Assembly: GCF_001922575.1 (NCBI RefSeq)
Contig: NZ_MRCI01000001.1
Location: 1,488,001-1,552,000 of the forward strand
Length of the DNA: 64,000 nt
Reading direction: 5' to 3'
Origin: Neptunomonas phycophila
GTDB lineage: Bacteria; Pseudomonadota; Gammaproteobacteria; Pseudomonadales; Balneatricaceae
Shown here: piece by piece, positions 16,644 through 25,734 of the stretch
How positions within the stretch are numbered: the stretch's first letter is position 1
Layout: each line of letters begins with the position of its first letter
The notes under the pieces: model-generated
What the model was told of the DNA's origin: nothing
What the model saw: only the letters and a program-made list of their open reading frames with translations
Database searches by the model: none
Translations under genes and position numbers: made by a program

Positions 16644-18014
16644 CTATTTAGTTAATGTTAAAGGGTCTAAGATTTCTTCTAATTTGGCTAATGGCAAGTC
16701 GGTATTTTCGTGTGCCACTTCTATAATGGGGCGGCGCTCTTTATAAGCTTTTTTCGCTATTTCGGCCGCCTTCTCATACCCAATGATGGGGTTTAATGCG
16801 GTCACTAATATAGGATTTTTAGCTAAAGCCTCTTTTAGGTTTTCGTTGTTAACGACAAAGGTGGCGATAGCTTTATCGGCTAATATGCGGCTGGTGTTTC
16901 CTAGCAAGTGTATGCTTTCGAGCAAGTTACTGGCAATGACAGGTAGCATTACGTTGAGTTCAAAATTACCAGACTGTCCCGCGATTGTTATCGTTGTGTC
17001 GTTGCCAATTACTTGCGCTGAAACCATAGCGGCGGCTTCTGGTATGACAGGGTTAACCTTGCCGGGCATAATTGATGATCCAGGTTGCAATGCTTCAAGC
17101 TCAATTTCCCCTAGTCCTGCGAGCGGCCCTGAATTCATCCAGCGTAAATCATTGGCTATTTTAAGGATGCTGACAGCCAGTGTTTTTAACTGTCCTGACA
17201 CGGCGACAGCGGTATCTTGTGAGCTAATGGCTGCAAAAAAGTTGTCAGCAGGTTTAAACGTTAATCCGGTTTCTTTCGATAAAGCCGTTGTAAAGTGCTC
17301 AGGGAATTTAGGGTGAGCATTTATCCCCGTGCCGACGGCTGTCCCTCCTTGAGCTAGTTTGGTTAAACCAGATGCTAAGAAGGATATCTGATCGATATTC
17401 TGATCTATTTGTGTTGCCCAAGCGCTCATGCTTTGACTCATACGAATCGGCATGGCGTCCATTAAATGAGTTCTTCCTGTTTTTACATAGTGATCGACTT
17501 GGCTGGCTTTCATTTTTATAACTTGCGAAAGGTGCTCAAGGGCAGGCAGTAAATGGTTGGATATCTCAAGCGCTGCGCTGACATGAATGGCTGTAGGGAT
17601 TACATCATTACTGCTCTGACCTGCGTTAACGTGATCATTTGGTTTCACTTCACAACCAGCTTGAAGCGAGGCAAGAGTAGCGATCACTTCATTGGCATTC
17701 ATGTTTGTACTGGTGCCGGACCCTGTTTGGTAGATATCCACGGGGAAATGATGCATTAGATCCGGTTTGGCTAATAGGTTGTGCGCAACGTGAATGATTG
17801 CATCGCCTATTACAGGGTTGATTTGATCGAGCTCTTTATTTGCGGCCGCCGCAGCCGCTTTAACCAAAATTAGCGCTCGTATAAAAGGCTCGGGCATTGG
17901 TTGGCCGCTAATAGGGAAGTTTTCAACGGCTCGTTGTGTTTGTGCAGCATATAAGGCATCAGATGGTACATTGAGTTCGCCCATACTGTCGTGTTCAACG
18001 CGCGTGGATGACAT
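16644..18014 (-). CDS. fumC: Class II fumarate hydratase
   Basis: This is the iron-independent fumarase of the citric acid cycle, interconverting fumarate and malate. The 456-residue protein has the superfamily signature GSSIMPGKVNP (about residues 317-327) with the catalytic Ser loop, TGSGTSTNMNANEV near 97-110 and the SSNDVIPTA segment with the base-region residues. It is homotetrameric in known members. Start ATG 18014 is preceded by AAGGAGC. Placement next to aceA fits a carbon-metabolism cluster. In other bacteria fumC often responds to iron limitation or superoxide; no Fur or Sox site was recognised here. Confidence 0.95.
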   Translation of the reverse strand: MSSTRVEHDSMGELNVPSDALYAAQTQRAVENFPISGQPMPEPFIRALILVKAAAAAANKELDQINPVIGDAIIHVAHNLLAKPDLMHHFPVDIYQTGSGTSTNMNANEVIATLASLQAGCEVKPNDHVNAGQSSNDVIPTAIHVSAALEISNHLLPALEHLSQVIKMKASQVDHYVKTGRTHLMDAMPIRMSQSMSAWATQIDQNIDQISFLASGLTKLAQGGTAVGTGINAHPKFPEHFTTALSKETGLTFKPADNFFAAISSQDTAVAVSGQLKTLAVSILKIANDLRWMNSGPLAGLGEIELEALQPGSSIMPGKVNPVIPEAAAMVSAQVIGNDTTITIAGQSGNFELNVMLPVIASNLLESIHLLGNTSRILADKAIATFVVNNENLKEALAKNPILVTALNPIIGYEKAAEIAKKAYKERRPIIEVAHENTDLPLAKLEEILDPLTLTK

Positions 18015-18144
18015 TGTTAGCTCCTTATGAATGAAATGATCTGCTGTTTATTAACAGACAATAAAAAGAAACTAAGGTTTGGTTTTAATGGTTGGGATTA
18101 GGTGTCTTTAAATCTATGAGTGATGGCGTTTATGTAACACGACC

Positions 18145-18191
18145 TGAAAAAATGCTGATTCAGAAGCCTGCTAGGTCGGCTTCTGAATCAG
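18145..18191 (-). terminator. Intrinsic terminator of the autotransporter esterase gene
   Basis: A perfect 14-bp stem (18155-18168 with 18178-18191, arm CTGATTCAGAAGCC) has a 9-base loop. On the minus strand it is followed by CATTTTTTC. It lies 22 bases after the stop at 18213. Confidence 0.9.
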
Positions 18192-18212
18192 AGCAAGGTA
18201 GGGCGGTAAGGT

Positions 18213-20027
18213 TTAAAAGCTGATTAGAGCAGATAAACCGGCGCTTACGTTTTCTTGTTGGCTATCACCTGAGCGATAGCTTAAACGCCCTTGCAGCGCC
18301 ACCTTGTCGCTTAACTTCCAACTGGCGCCTGTTTCGATCAGCCCATAAGATTTATCGGTTTTTTGGGTAGGTGTAGAAAACTGATTGTTTTCATAATCGA
18401 CAAGTGCCAGCACTAGCGCATCATCATCTTCATTGGTTCGATAATGCCAAGTGATGTCCAAATAGGGAGAAAAGTTGCTATTAATGTCGTTTATTGCGGC
18501 AAAGTGCCAACCAGCATACAAGAGTGTGCTTTGCTGTGAGTGGTCATCAATCATCAGGCTGGTCGATGTCGTGCCGTCTGAGCTTTTTTCCTTTAAGCTA
18601 TCAAAGGATACATATTGGTAGCGGGCCCCTAATATCGGGCCATGCTCTAGTGCTTTATAGCTCGTGTAATAATTTAATTCGCCTTGGAAATTGAACGATA
18701 AACTATCAGCATCGCTATGCATGGTGCGGGTCGCACTCAGTAGATCCACCTGACGATCTAGGTCAGTTTTGCCTGCCGTTACCATCATAGAGGTGTTTAT
18801 GTGTAATTGGTCATACTCTCTGTGGTGGAAAAGGCTGAGCCCCACGCTTTGGTAATCCACATCGCCACTGGAGTTTTCAAGATTAGCTTCATTCAAATGG
18901 ATGGCAAAGCCTGTAGCGGACGTTTCGTTGGTTGGGATTAATATGCCGGCTGAAAACCGTAAAGGAACCTTGTCATAAGGGTCTGAGCTACTGATGTTGG
19001 CATCAATCCATAAGTTATCGGCGTTCTCTGCAATGTGAATATTCCTCAGCATGGTATGTAAATTCTGCTGAACAGTAGCACTTTCATTAATTGTTAGTTG
19101 ATTAGCGGCATTGGCCAAGGCCGATCCATTAAGCATGCTGTATACATAATCGCTGATCAATTGATGGCCAGCGACAGTGGGGTGTGCAAAATCGGCAAAG
19201 GCATACAGCCATTCATCACCGGCAGTATAAGTTTCGCCTTCGATGCAAAATAGAGCTGATTCAACCGTGGGGCACAACGCCGTGGTTGTATTGAGCAATC
19301 CATACTGCGTTGGATTAGCTTGCAGCTCAGTGAACAGTCGATCAATATCCATCGGGATAACGGTAACCCCAGATGCTGCGGCTTGGGTGAAAAGTTGCTG
19401 ATTATATGACTTGGTGAGCGTCGAGATTTGCACGATTTGTTCAGCGCTTAAGCTGCTAGCAGTGGGTGTATTAGTTATATCTGGGATGCTTGGTAGTAAA
19501 ATATACTGAGCACCTGCGCCTTCTAGCCTAGTGATGGCTCCCATGTTATTGGCGACCATGCCGCCTAAATAAGCGGGAACATCGGCCGCTGCCACATTAC
19601 CTTCTAACATCCATAGAAAATCATTGCCACCAGCCCATAAAGAGTACAAAGCGTTGTGGTCTGCCTGACCATTTACACTGCCTAAATAGGTATCGACTTG
19701 ATCAACTAGAGACATCGCAGTGGTAAATGAGTAGCCTTCTCCTTGTATGCGAGCACCGCCTTGAGCGTAGTTATTCCCACCTTGGTTAACCGGGGAGGCA
19801 TTAAACCCATATCGTTCTGCGATGTTTTCGGCCCAAACGTTTCCAGGCGAAGTAGTAAACTTGCCTTCTCCCGTATAATTTGGGCTGGTTGAGAGTAAAA
19901 AAGGTAAGTAGGTACCCGAATCGGAGAGGCTATCGCCAAAAAAAAACATGTCGCTGTAATCCGCCGCTGCTGTCTGTACAGACAATGCAGCGACAAGACA
20001 ACAAACCTTATCCATGGTCTTCATCAT
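18213..20027 (-). CDS. GDSL-type autotransporter esterase (EstA-like)
   Basis: The 604-residue product has a signal peptide (cleavage near TAAA, residues 19-22) and an SGNH/GDSL hydrolase passenger. The nucleophile motif FFFGDSLSD places Ser at 33, GGN is in LWAGGNDFLW, and the Asp-x-x-His pair is in DFAHPT near residue 278. The C-terminal 260 residues form an autotransporter barrel ending in ALISF, which anchors the enzyme on the cell surface. Pseudomonas EstA, of similar size, hydrolyses short and medium acyl esters and affects rhamnolipid production and motility. Its physiological substrate here is unknown. It is monocistronic, with its own terminator. Confidence 0.9.
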   Translation of the reverse strand: MMKTMDKVCCLVAALSVQTAAADYSDMFFFGDSLSDSGTYLPFLLSTSPNYTGEGKFTTSPGNVWAENIAERYGFNASPVNQGGNNYAQGGARIQGEGYSFTTAMSLVDQVDTYLGSVNGQADHNALYSLWAGGNDFLWMLEGNVAAADVPAYLGGMVANNMGAITRLEGAGAQYILLPSIPDITNTPTASSLSAEQIVQISTLTKSYNQQLFTQAAASGVTVIPMDIDRLFTELQANPTQYGLLNTTTALCPTVESALFCIEGETYTAGDEWLYAFADFAHPTVAGHQLISDYVYSMLNGSALANAANQLTINESATVQQNLHTMLRNIHIAENADNLWIDANISSSDPYDKVPLRFSAGILIPTNETSATGFAIHLNEANLENSSGDVDYQSVGLSLFHHREYDQLHINTSMMVTAGKTDLDRQVDLLSATRTMHSDADSLSFNFQGELNYYTSYKALEHGPILGARYQYVSFDSLKEKSSDGTTSTSLMIDDHSQQSTLLYAGWHFAAINDINSNFSPYLDITWHYRTNEDDDALVLALVDYENNQFSTPTQKTDKSYGLIETGASWKLSDKVALQGRLSYRSGDSQQENVSAGLSALISF

Positions 20028-20081
20028 TCATCCTTAAACTGTGTTATTAAAATAATTAGCGGATTTTCTCTATTTAATGAA

Positions 20082-20354
20082 TTAATTAAATAAAGAGTCT
20101 CCTTGTTGGTCGATTAGCAACTTAGCCTTACGAAAGGTTTCTTGTTGGCATAGCGCCTCACTGGGAAATTGGTCGGCACGGATAAAGTTATGTGATAACT
20201 CATCTTTGGTGACGGTTCCGTTTATTCTGTATTGGCCATTTTCTGATAACGGTTGAGCCGTAATGACATATCCTTTGTATTGTTCTGTTTGGTAATTTTT
20301 TTCTCTACTTTCTTTAGTTGAAAACAATGAAGTAAGGATATTAATTATTGACAT
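20082..20354 (-). CDS. HlyU-family protein
   Basis: This 90-residue protein matches PF10115 HlyU through the sequence EQYKGYVITAQP, GQYRINGTV, HNFIRAD and KAKLLIDQQGDSLF. The name comes from a proposed link to haemolysin regulation in vibrios, but members of this Pfam group lack an evident DNA-binding helix and their biochemical role is unsettled. It is encoded just upstream of the EstA-like gene in the same direction, 54 bases apart, so co-transcription is possible. The family is confident and the function is not. Confidence 0.8.
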   Translation of the reverse strand: MSIINILTSLFSTKESREKNYQTEQYKGYVITAQPLSENGQYRINGTVTKDELSHNFIRADQFPSEALCQQETFRKAKLLIDQQGDSLFN

Positions 20355-20485
20355 GATTTTATGACTATTTCGGTCGTTTAAAGCTGCAAACTATAAAGGT
20401 TTTTTAAAAAGGTTTGAAGTTTTAATGCAATGCAAAATTTTCTGCTATTCTTTAGTTAAGCTTATATTCAGATTATGGTTCATGG

Positions 20486-22180
20486 ATGGCAACTAAAGAC
20501 TATAAAGTTTCATTTTGGAACAGCGTAGCGCTGATGGCGCTTGGGGGTATATTTGCATTTGAGGCAGCAAAAGCGTCTGATAATAATGACAAATACCTAA
20601 CTCCTGTTACATTGCAACTGCAGTGGTATCATCAATTTCAATTTGCAGGTTATTACGCCGCGCTACACAAAGGTTTTTATGAGGCTGCAGGGCTAGATGT
20701 CACCATCAAAGATGGGGGCTACGACGCTAAAGGGAATGCAATTATACCTGAAGCTGAGGTGGTTTTTAATCGAGCTCAATTTGGTATAACGCGAACTGAT
20801 TTGCTCATAAATCATAGCCAGGGCCTTCCTGTTGCTGTGATTGCCAACGTAATGCAACACTCTCCCTATGTATTCATGACGCTAAAGGACTACGGTTTCT
20901 CTAGTCTAGAGGAGATAGGTCTTAATCGACCGGTCACGTTAAATTTGCCTTCGGTCAGCGATGGACGCAATGATGCTGAAGCTATGGCTGCTTTGAAAGT
21001 CGCTCATGTTGAGCCTGCTTGGTTGAATAATCGTTTTCCTACGTGGAAGATAGAGGATTTACTCAATGGCACAACAGAACTAATGCCAGCCTATGTGACA
21101 GATGGTCCATTTTTTGTTGAGAAAGAAGGGCGCACTCCGTTGATTATTAGCCCTGAAGATTATGGGATCGACTTTTACGGAGACCTCATTTTCACCAGTG
21201 TTAAAATGATCGAGCAGCAGCCAGACATTGTTAAATCATTTCGCGATGCTAGCCTACAAGGGTGGAAATACGCTCTTGAACATCCAGCAGAAATTGTATC
21301 GCTTATCCATAAAGAATATCGTACGCGTAACGAGCATTATGACCTTGAGTTTTTAATCTATGAGTCTGCTGAAATTAAGAAGTTAATTAACCCTGATGTC
21401 ATTGAAGTGGGTTACATGAATCCACTTCGATGGGAAAAAATTGCGAAAACCTATCAATCCCTAGGCCTAATTCGCGAATATGATATCGAATCGCTCCTTT
21501 ATATCCCTCCCGCAAACCATCCTTTATCCGGCTATATTAAGTGGGTAAAGCTCCTAGTTTTACCACTTATTATTAGTTTGATTATAAGTGCGTATTTATA
21601 CTCGCTAACACGCCGATTAAGGAAAGAAATAGCACGCCGGCGAGAGGCGGAAGCGACGCTGAAGATTCAAGCCGAGCGTGATGCGTTAACGGGTTTGGAT
21701 AACCGCTATGCTTTTCAGCGGAACTTTTCTCATGAATTTGAAAGAGCTCGTCGTTATAAACAACCTTTTTCGTTAGTAATGATAGATATCGACTTTTTTA
21801 AAGAAATTAATGACAAATTTGGTCATCTTGCCGGTGATGAAGTGCTCAAATCGTTAGCTAACGTAACCAGTGGCTTGCTCCGAGGGAGTGATCAGATGGC
21901 TCGTTATGGTGGGGAAGAGTTTGTTATTTTATTGCCCAATACCTTGGAATCGGAAGCCATGGCGTTAGCCGAAAGAATACTACGTGCCAACCAAAGCAAT
22001 TGTGTTTTGGTTGATGGGCATTCGCTGCAATACACGATTAGCTTAGGTGTCACAGAACTCAGTGATGAGGATCAATCTATAAACGACTTGTTTAAGCGTA
22101 GCGATCAACTGCTTTATGAGGCAAAAGATGCAGGCCGTAATTGCATCAGGCGGTATGTGGGAAAGTTCGTACTGCAATAA
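20486..22180 (+). CDS. Diguanylate cyclase with periplasmic THI5/NMT1-type sensor
   Basis: The 564-residue protein has an N-terminal signal or anchor (about 12-27). A periplasmic solute-binding domain of the NMT1/THI5 type follows (LQLQWYHQFQFAGYYAALHKGFYEAAGL, residues about 43-70, on to about 330). Then come one transmembrane helix near 352-372, a short coiled linker and a GGDEF domain (about 395-560). The active loop is RYGGEEF near 473-479, and an RxxD inhibitory site (RGSD) lies five residues earlier, so c-di-GMP synthesis with product inhibition is expected. The sensor fold usually binds thiamine-pyrimidine precursors or similar small aromatics; the ligand here is unknown. Confidence 0.92.
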   Translation: MATKDYKVSFWNSVALMALGGIFAFEAAKASDNNDKYLTPVTLQLQWYHQFQFAGYYAALHKGFYEAAGLDVTIKDGGYDAKGNAIIPEAEVVFNRAQFGITRTDLLINHSQGLPVAVIANVMQHSPYVFMTLKDYGFSSLEEIGLNRPVTLNLPSVSDGRNDAEAMAALKVAHVEPAWLNNRFPTWKIEDLLNGTTELMPAYVTDGPFFVEKEGRTPLIISPEDYGIDFYGDLIFTSVKMIEQQPDIVKSFRDASLQGWKYALEHPAEIVSLIHKEYRTRNEHYDLEFLIYESAEIKKLINPDVIEVGYMNPLRWEKIAKTYQSLGLIREYDIESLLYIPPANHPLSGYIKWVKLLVLPLIISLIISAYLYSLTRRLRKEIARRREAEATLKIQAERDALTGLDNRYAFQRNFSHEFERARRYKQPFSLVMIDIDFFKEINDKFGHLAGDEVLKSLANVTSGLLRGSDQMARYGGEEFVILLPNTLESEAMALAERILRANQSNCVLVDGHSLQYTISLGVTELSDEDQSINDLFKRSDQLLYEAKDAGRNCIRRYVGKFVLQ

Positions 22181-22224
22181 ATCGTCAGCTTGATGATGAA
22201 GCTGACGATTAGGGTTTACACTAT

Positions 22225-22617
22225 TTACTCACCACTCTCTGTTGAACCAGAATCCAGTGCTGGCAGAGAAAAATGCGCAATAATCAGCTCAGAAGGAGAC
22301 AGCTCCGCTGCCTCAGCCGCTTGCTCTAAACATTTCAAAGCATCTTTGGTTAGATTAATTGGGCTATCTGCCTTGTATGAACGCGCGGCTACGATAGCTT
22401 CTTGAAACCGTTTTTTGTTGTCTGCAGTTAACCATTCATCGGCCCATTCTCTTATGTCCTGCACGGATGAAGTGCACTTGCGCCAATCTTTTAAAGCTTT
22501 TAAGTTTTTCTTGGCGGCCTTTTCATTAGTTTGATCAAACGGAAAGCTGTCCTCGCGAGCGATTTGAACCTCTATCCATTGAACTGCCATGGCTACATCG
22601 CTCTTTTTGATTTTCAT
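22225..22617 (-). CDS. Unknown 130-residue cytoplasmic protein
   Basis: The start at ATG 22617 is chosen because AAGGA precedes it by five bases; a longer reading frame reaches 22650. The protein is helical and charged, with Trp-rich N-terminal parts (VQWIEVQI, LKDWRKC, IREWADEWL). An Ala/Glu-rich C-terminal part contains LEQAAEAAELSPSELIIAHF, which resembles a ribbon-helix-helix tail but is too weak for a call. It is convergent with the GGDEF gene and 44 bases from it. I do not recognise a family. Confidence 0.6.
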   Translation of the reverse strand: MKIKKSDVAMAVQWIEVQIAREDSFPFDQTNEKAAKKNLKALKDWRKCTSSVQDIREWADEWLTADNKKRFQEAIVAARSYKADSPINLTKDALKCLEQAAEAAELSPSELIIAHFSLPALDSGSTESGE

Positions 22618-22725
22618 AATTATCCTTGAACCGTCTGTAATTGGAAACAAGCAGATTTTGTCAAAAACACTATAACATTGATGTGAATTTTTTATGAAGA
22701 TTTGGATGAGCTTATTTTATGCCGT

Positions 22726-23601
22726 TTAGCGGTTCTCACGACGAGAGATAGCTAAAAGCAGTAAGTCGAGCCAGCGTGCCGGTAATAGGCGTTTTAAGTA
22801 GCCGAACAAATAAGTAGGGAAAGTAACATAGTATCGTATTTTAGGTCGCTTGCTGGTTAAGATATGTTCTACTTTCTGTAAAACAGCCTCTGGGCCTAGT
22901 GTAAAAGGCGCATCTTTGTCGCTGGCACTCGCCAATCGCTTTTCTACTTGCTCGTAAATGGTTTGGTGGGGGCTGCCCTGAGTTTTAATATTCGTTTTAA
23001 ATTTTGCGAATGCATTAACGCGAAACTGACTAGTAATTGGGCCAGGTTCAATCAAGGATATGTAGACGCCAGAGCCGTCTAGTTCTTGACGAAGAGTATC
23101 AGTGAGCCCCTCAAGTGCAAACTTACTGGCGTTATAGGCCCCACGGTACTGCATCGCTACTAAGCCTAATACAGAGCTATTGTGGATGATGCGGCCATAA
23201 CCTTGCTTGCGCATGATAGGTATCACAAGATTGGTTAACTCATGCCAGCCGAATACATTGGTTTCAAATTGCTGGCGGAGTACATCCCGAGATAAATCCT
23301 CAACGGCCCCAGGTTGACCGTATGCGCCATTATTAAACAAAGCGTAGAGGTACCCATTAGTTTGTTCAAGCACCCAAGTAACCGCCTGCTGAATAGACTC
23401 AGATGAGTCTAAATCCAGCTCACAAGCTTGTAAGCCGTAGGAGCGCAAGGCCATCACATCTTCGCTATTGCGGGCGGTCGCATAAACCGCATAGCCTTTT
23501 TCATGCAACGCAAGTGCAACATGCTTGCCTATTCCCGACGAGCAACCGGTAATTAAAATAGATTGGCTGGCAGGAGAAGTGGGAGTGTCAATGGAAGACA
23601 T
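22726..23601 (-). CDS. Short-chain dehydrogenase/reductase
   Basis: The 291-residue classical SDR has the cofactor motif ITGCSSGIGKHVA at about residues 17-29. NNGAYG (the NNAG equivalent) lies near 90, the catalytic Ser in HNSSVLG, and Tyr-x-x-x-Lys in YNASKFALEGLTDTL near 156. The C-terminal extension with a hydrophobic segment (YVTFPTYLFGYLKRLLPARW) is seen in 17-beta-HSD-like and retinol-dehydrogenase-like SDRs and may touch the membrane. The substrate is unknown. It stands alone between unrelated genes. Family and fold are certain. Confidence 0.9.
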   Translation of the reverse strand: MSSIDTPTSPASQSILITGCSSGIGKHVALALHEKGYAVYATARNSEDVMALRSYGLQACELDLDSSESIQQAVTWVLEQTNGYLYALFNNGAYGQPGAVEDLSRDVLRQQFETNVFGWHELTNLVIPIMRKQGYGRIIHNSSVLGLVAMQYRGAYNASKFALEGLTDTLRQELDGSGVYISLIEPGPITSQFRVNAFAKFKTNIKTQGSPHQTIYEQVEKRLASASDKDAPFTLGPEAVLQKVEHILTSKRPKIRYYVTFPTYLFGYLKRLLPARWLDLLLLAISRRENR

Positions 23602-23731
23602 GTTAGCCTTAAAAATTGATAAGTTGGGCTACAAAATTAACACAGCTGTATAGCATATAGAATATTAGCTCGACCCAGATCGGTTTGATTTTGTTATGAT
23701 TATTAAAAATTTATATCTGAAGGCATAGTTG

Positions 23732-24580
23732 ATGCGTTGCGTTCCTTTTTTACTAGTTAGTTTGCTCTCATTTCCAGTAGCCACTATGGCCGCTTCTTAT
23801 GAGGGAGCCGAGTCGGTGCCTTTATTTCATCCTTTGTGCTTTGAGCCTTTGATGGCACAAGAAGATGACGGTGGAGCTTACGACATGGCGGCTTGTGCTG
23901 AAGAGTTTAAAGATATACCGGTTAAACGCACTCCTGATGGTGGTTTATATGCAAAACGCCCAGCCCGGGAAGACGAGTCGGCACTAACGGCAGGCTATGT
24001 GGTGTATGAGCCAATTGGTACACTGGACGAGGCCCTTGAACTTGTTCTGTACCATGATAAGCAACCCGAAAAAGCAATACATGCGCGTGTACTCGTCATG
24101 GCCAGGTTACCTGGGTTTTCTCCGTTATATAGGGAATACATCACAAGCATTGATGAAGCCGGCATGCGATGTAATGGAAGCATCCAAGGGGCTCGCCTAA
24201 TTTCTGAAGCTATTTTAGAAGTCGATCTCAACGTTAATTCGGCAACGTTAATGAAGTTGGCTGCTCCCGAATTGCCTTTAGGCAAAGCAGGCCAAGCCAG
24301 TGATGATATTGCTAGCCTGAGTCTCAAACCCAAAGACCAGTTGGATAATAACGAGTCTCACTGCATCGGTACCGTTACCAAAACATACAACCTCATCGAT
24401 AGCAGAGAAGCCCTTAAAAGCCTATCGTTTATTACGGGCCTCAAACCGACGGCTGCTAACCCTTATCAAGCATGCTTCGATGGCTTATTAGATGAGTTTA
24501 TCAAACCGCCAGGCACCTTGGACTTGCAAGAGTTTGATTTATTTAAACAGCTCTTTGTAACTACATGCGGCATCAAATAA
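23732..24580 (+). CDS. Exported protein of unknown function upstream of sbcDC
   Basis: From ATG 23732 the 282-residue protein begins with a clear signal peptide (RCVPFLLVSLLSFPVATMAAS, cleavage near residue 20). The mature part is mixed and has six or seven Cys (for example PLCFEPL, MAACAEEF, GMRCNGS, ESHCIGT, PYQACFD, VTTCGIK) that could form disulfides in the periplasm. It contains a YVVYEPIGTLDEALELVLY segment but no catalytic motif that I know. The gene ends 24 bases before sbcD, so it may share its transcript, although no functional link is apparent. Confidence 0.7.
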   Translation: MRCVPFLLVSLLSFPVATMAASYEGAESVPLFHPLCFEPLMAQEDDGGAYDMAACAEEFKDIPVKRTPDGGLYAKRPAREDESALTAGYVVYEPIGTLDEALELVLYHDKQPEKAIHARVLVMARLPGFSPLYREYITSIDEAGMRCNGSIQGARLISEAILEVDLNVNSATLMKLAAPELPLGKAGQASDDIASLSLKPKDQLDNNESHCIGTVTKTYNLIDSREALKSLSFITGLKPTAANPYQACFDGLLDEFIKPPGTLDLQEFDLFKQLFVTTCGIK

Positions 24581-24604
24581 AACAAAGAGTTATCTTGCTT
24601 ATTT

Positions 24605-25720
24605 ATGAAAATACTTCACACATCTGATTGGCATCTCGGGAGACAGTTTCACAACGTCTCCTTGCTCGATGATCAGCGTCATGTATTACAGCAAATAGTT
24701 GATTATGCCGTTAGTTCGGGCGTTGATGTTGTGATCATCGCCGGGGATATTTACGATCGTTCTGTCCCGCCCGCTAATGCAGTCAGTGTGATGAGTGAGC
24801 TTATAAGTCAGCTACATCAAGCCGGGATTATCGTTATTATCACCTCCGGCAATCATGATGGGGCCGAACGATTAGGGTTTGCGGCTGGAGTCATGGCATC
24901 GCAAGGTGTGCATATATTAAGTGATCTGTCTAAGTTCTGTGAGCCAATAGTGGTCAATGATGAGGTCGCTTTTTATGGTATCCCATTTGCTGACCCTGTT
25001 AGTGTCCGCCATGCTTTTGGCGTGGAGGTAAATACACATGATGAGGCCATGGCATATTTAACACAGAGGATCACCGATATTGCTGATCCTTCCTTGGCAA
25101 CCGTTGTCATAGCTCATTGCTTTATAGATGGAGGGGAGCCTTCTGACTCGGAGCGGCCATTATCATTGGGCGGCGCGGATTGTGTAAGTTATCAGCACTT
25201 TATGCCTTTTTCTTACACAGCGCTGGGCCATTTACACGGGCGTCAGTATAAAGGCAGCGAGCACATACGCTATTCAGGGTCACCCCTTAAATATTCCTTC
25301 TCCGAAACAAAGCAAATCAAATCATTTACGGTGGTAGAGCTAACACCATCGTCTTTTTCGTTTGAGCAAATCCCATTAATACCCAAGCGAGACATGCGAC
25401 GTTTAGAAGGTGAATTACAGCAGGTGCTGGAATCCAGTGTTAATGATAGCGCTCGTGACGATTATTTGTATGTCGCATTAACAGACACCCATGCGATTAT
25501 GGATGTAATGAGTAAACTGCGGGACGTTTATCCCAATGTGCTTCATGTTGAGCGGCCAGGACTAATGAAAAGTAACGACACTCGCGCGCTCAATAAACAG
25601 CGTAAGCAACAAAGCGAAGAGCGAATGTTTAGTGACTTTTTTTCGCAAGTGATGGGTCAGCCGATGACCAAAGAGCAGCAGACCTGTTTGCATAAAACGC
25701 TCCAATCTTTACTGGAATAA
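24605..25720 (+). CDS. sbcD: Exonuclease SbcCD, nuclease subunit D
   Basis: This is the Mre11-like subunit that opens DNA hairpins and trims ends with SbcC. The 371-residue protein carries the metallophosphoesterase motifs HTSDWHLG (Asp8, His10), IIAGDIYDR, TSGNHDGAERLG and later VIAHCF and LGHLHG, which bind two Mn ions. The C-terminal capping domain follows. Start ATG 24605. sbcC begins 15 bases after the stop, the standard sbcDC order. In E. coli the complex processes palindromes and stalled forks. Confidence 0.95.
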   Translation: MKILHTSDWHLGRQFHNVSLLDDQRHVLQQIVDYAVSSGVDVVIIAGDIYDRSVPPANAVSVMSELISQLHQAGIIVIITSGNHDGAERLGFAAGVMASQGVHILSDLSKFCEPIVVNDEVAFYGIPFADPVSVRHAFGVEVNTHDEAMAYLTQRITDIADPSLATVVIAHCFIDGGEPSDSERPLSLGGADCVSYQHFMPFSYTALGHLHGRQYKGSEHIRYSGSPLKYSFSETKQIKSFTVVELTPSSFSFEQIPLIPKRDMRRLEGELQQVLESSVNDSARDDYLYVALTDTHAIMDVMSKLRDVYPNVLHVERPGLMKSNDTRALNKQRKQQSEERMFSDFFSQVMGQPMTKEQQTCLHKTLQSLLE

Positions 25721-25734
25721 GTACCACTTATACT

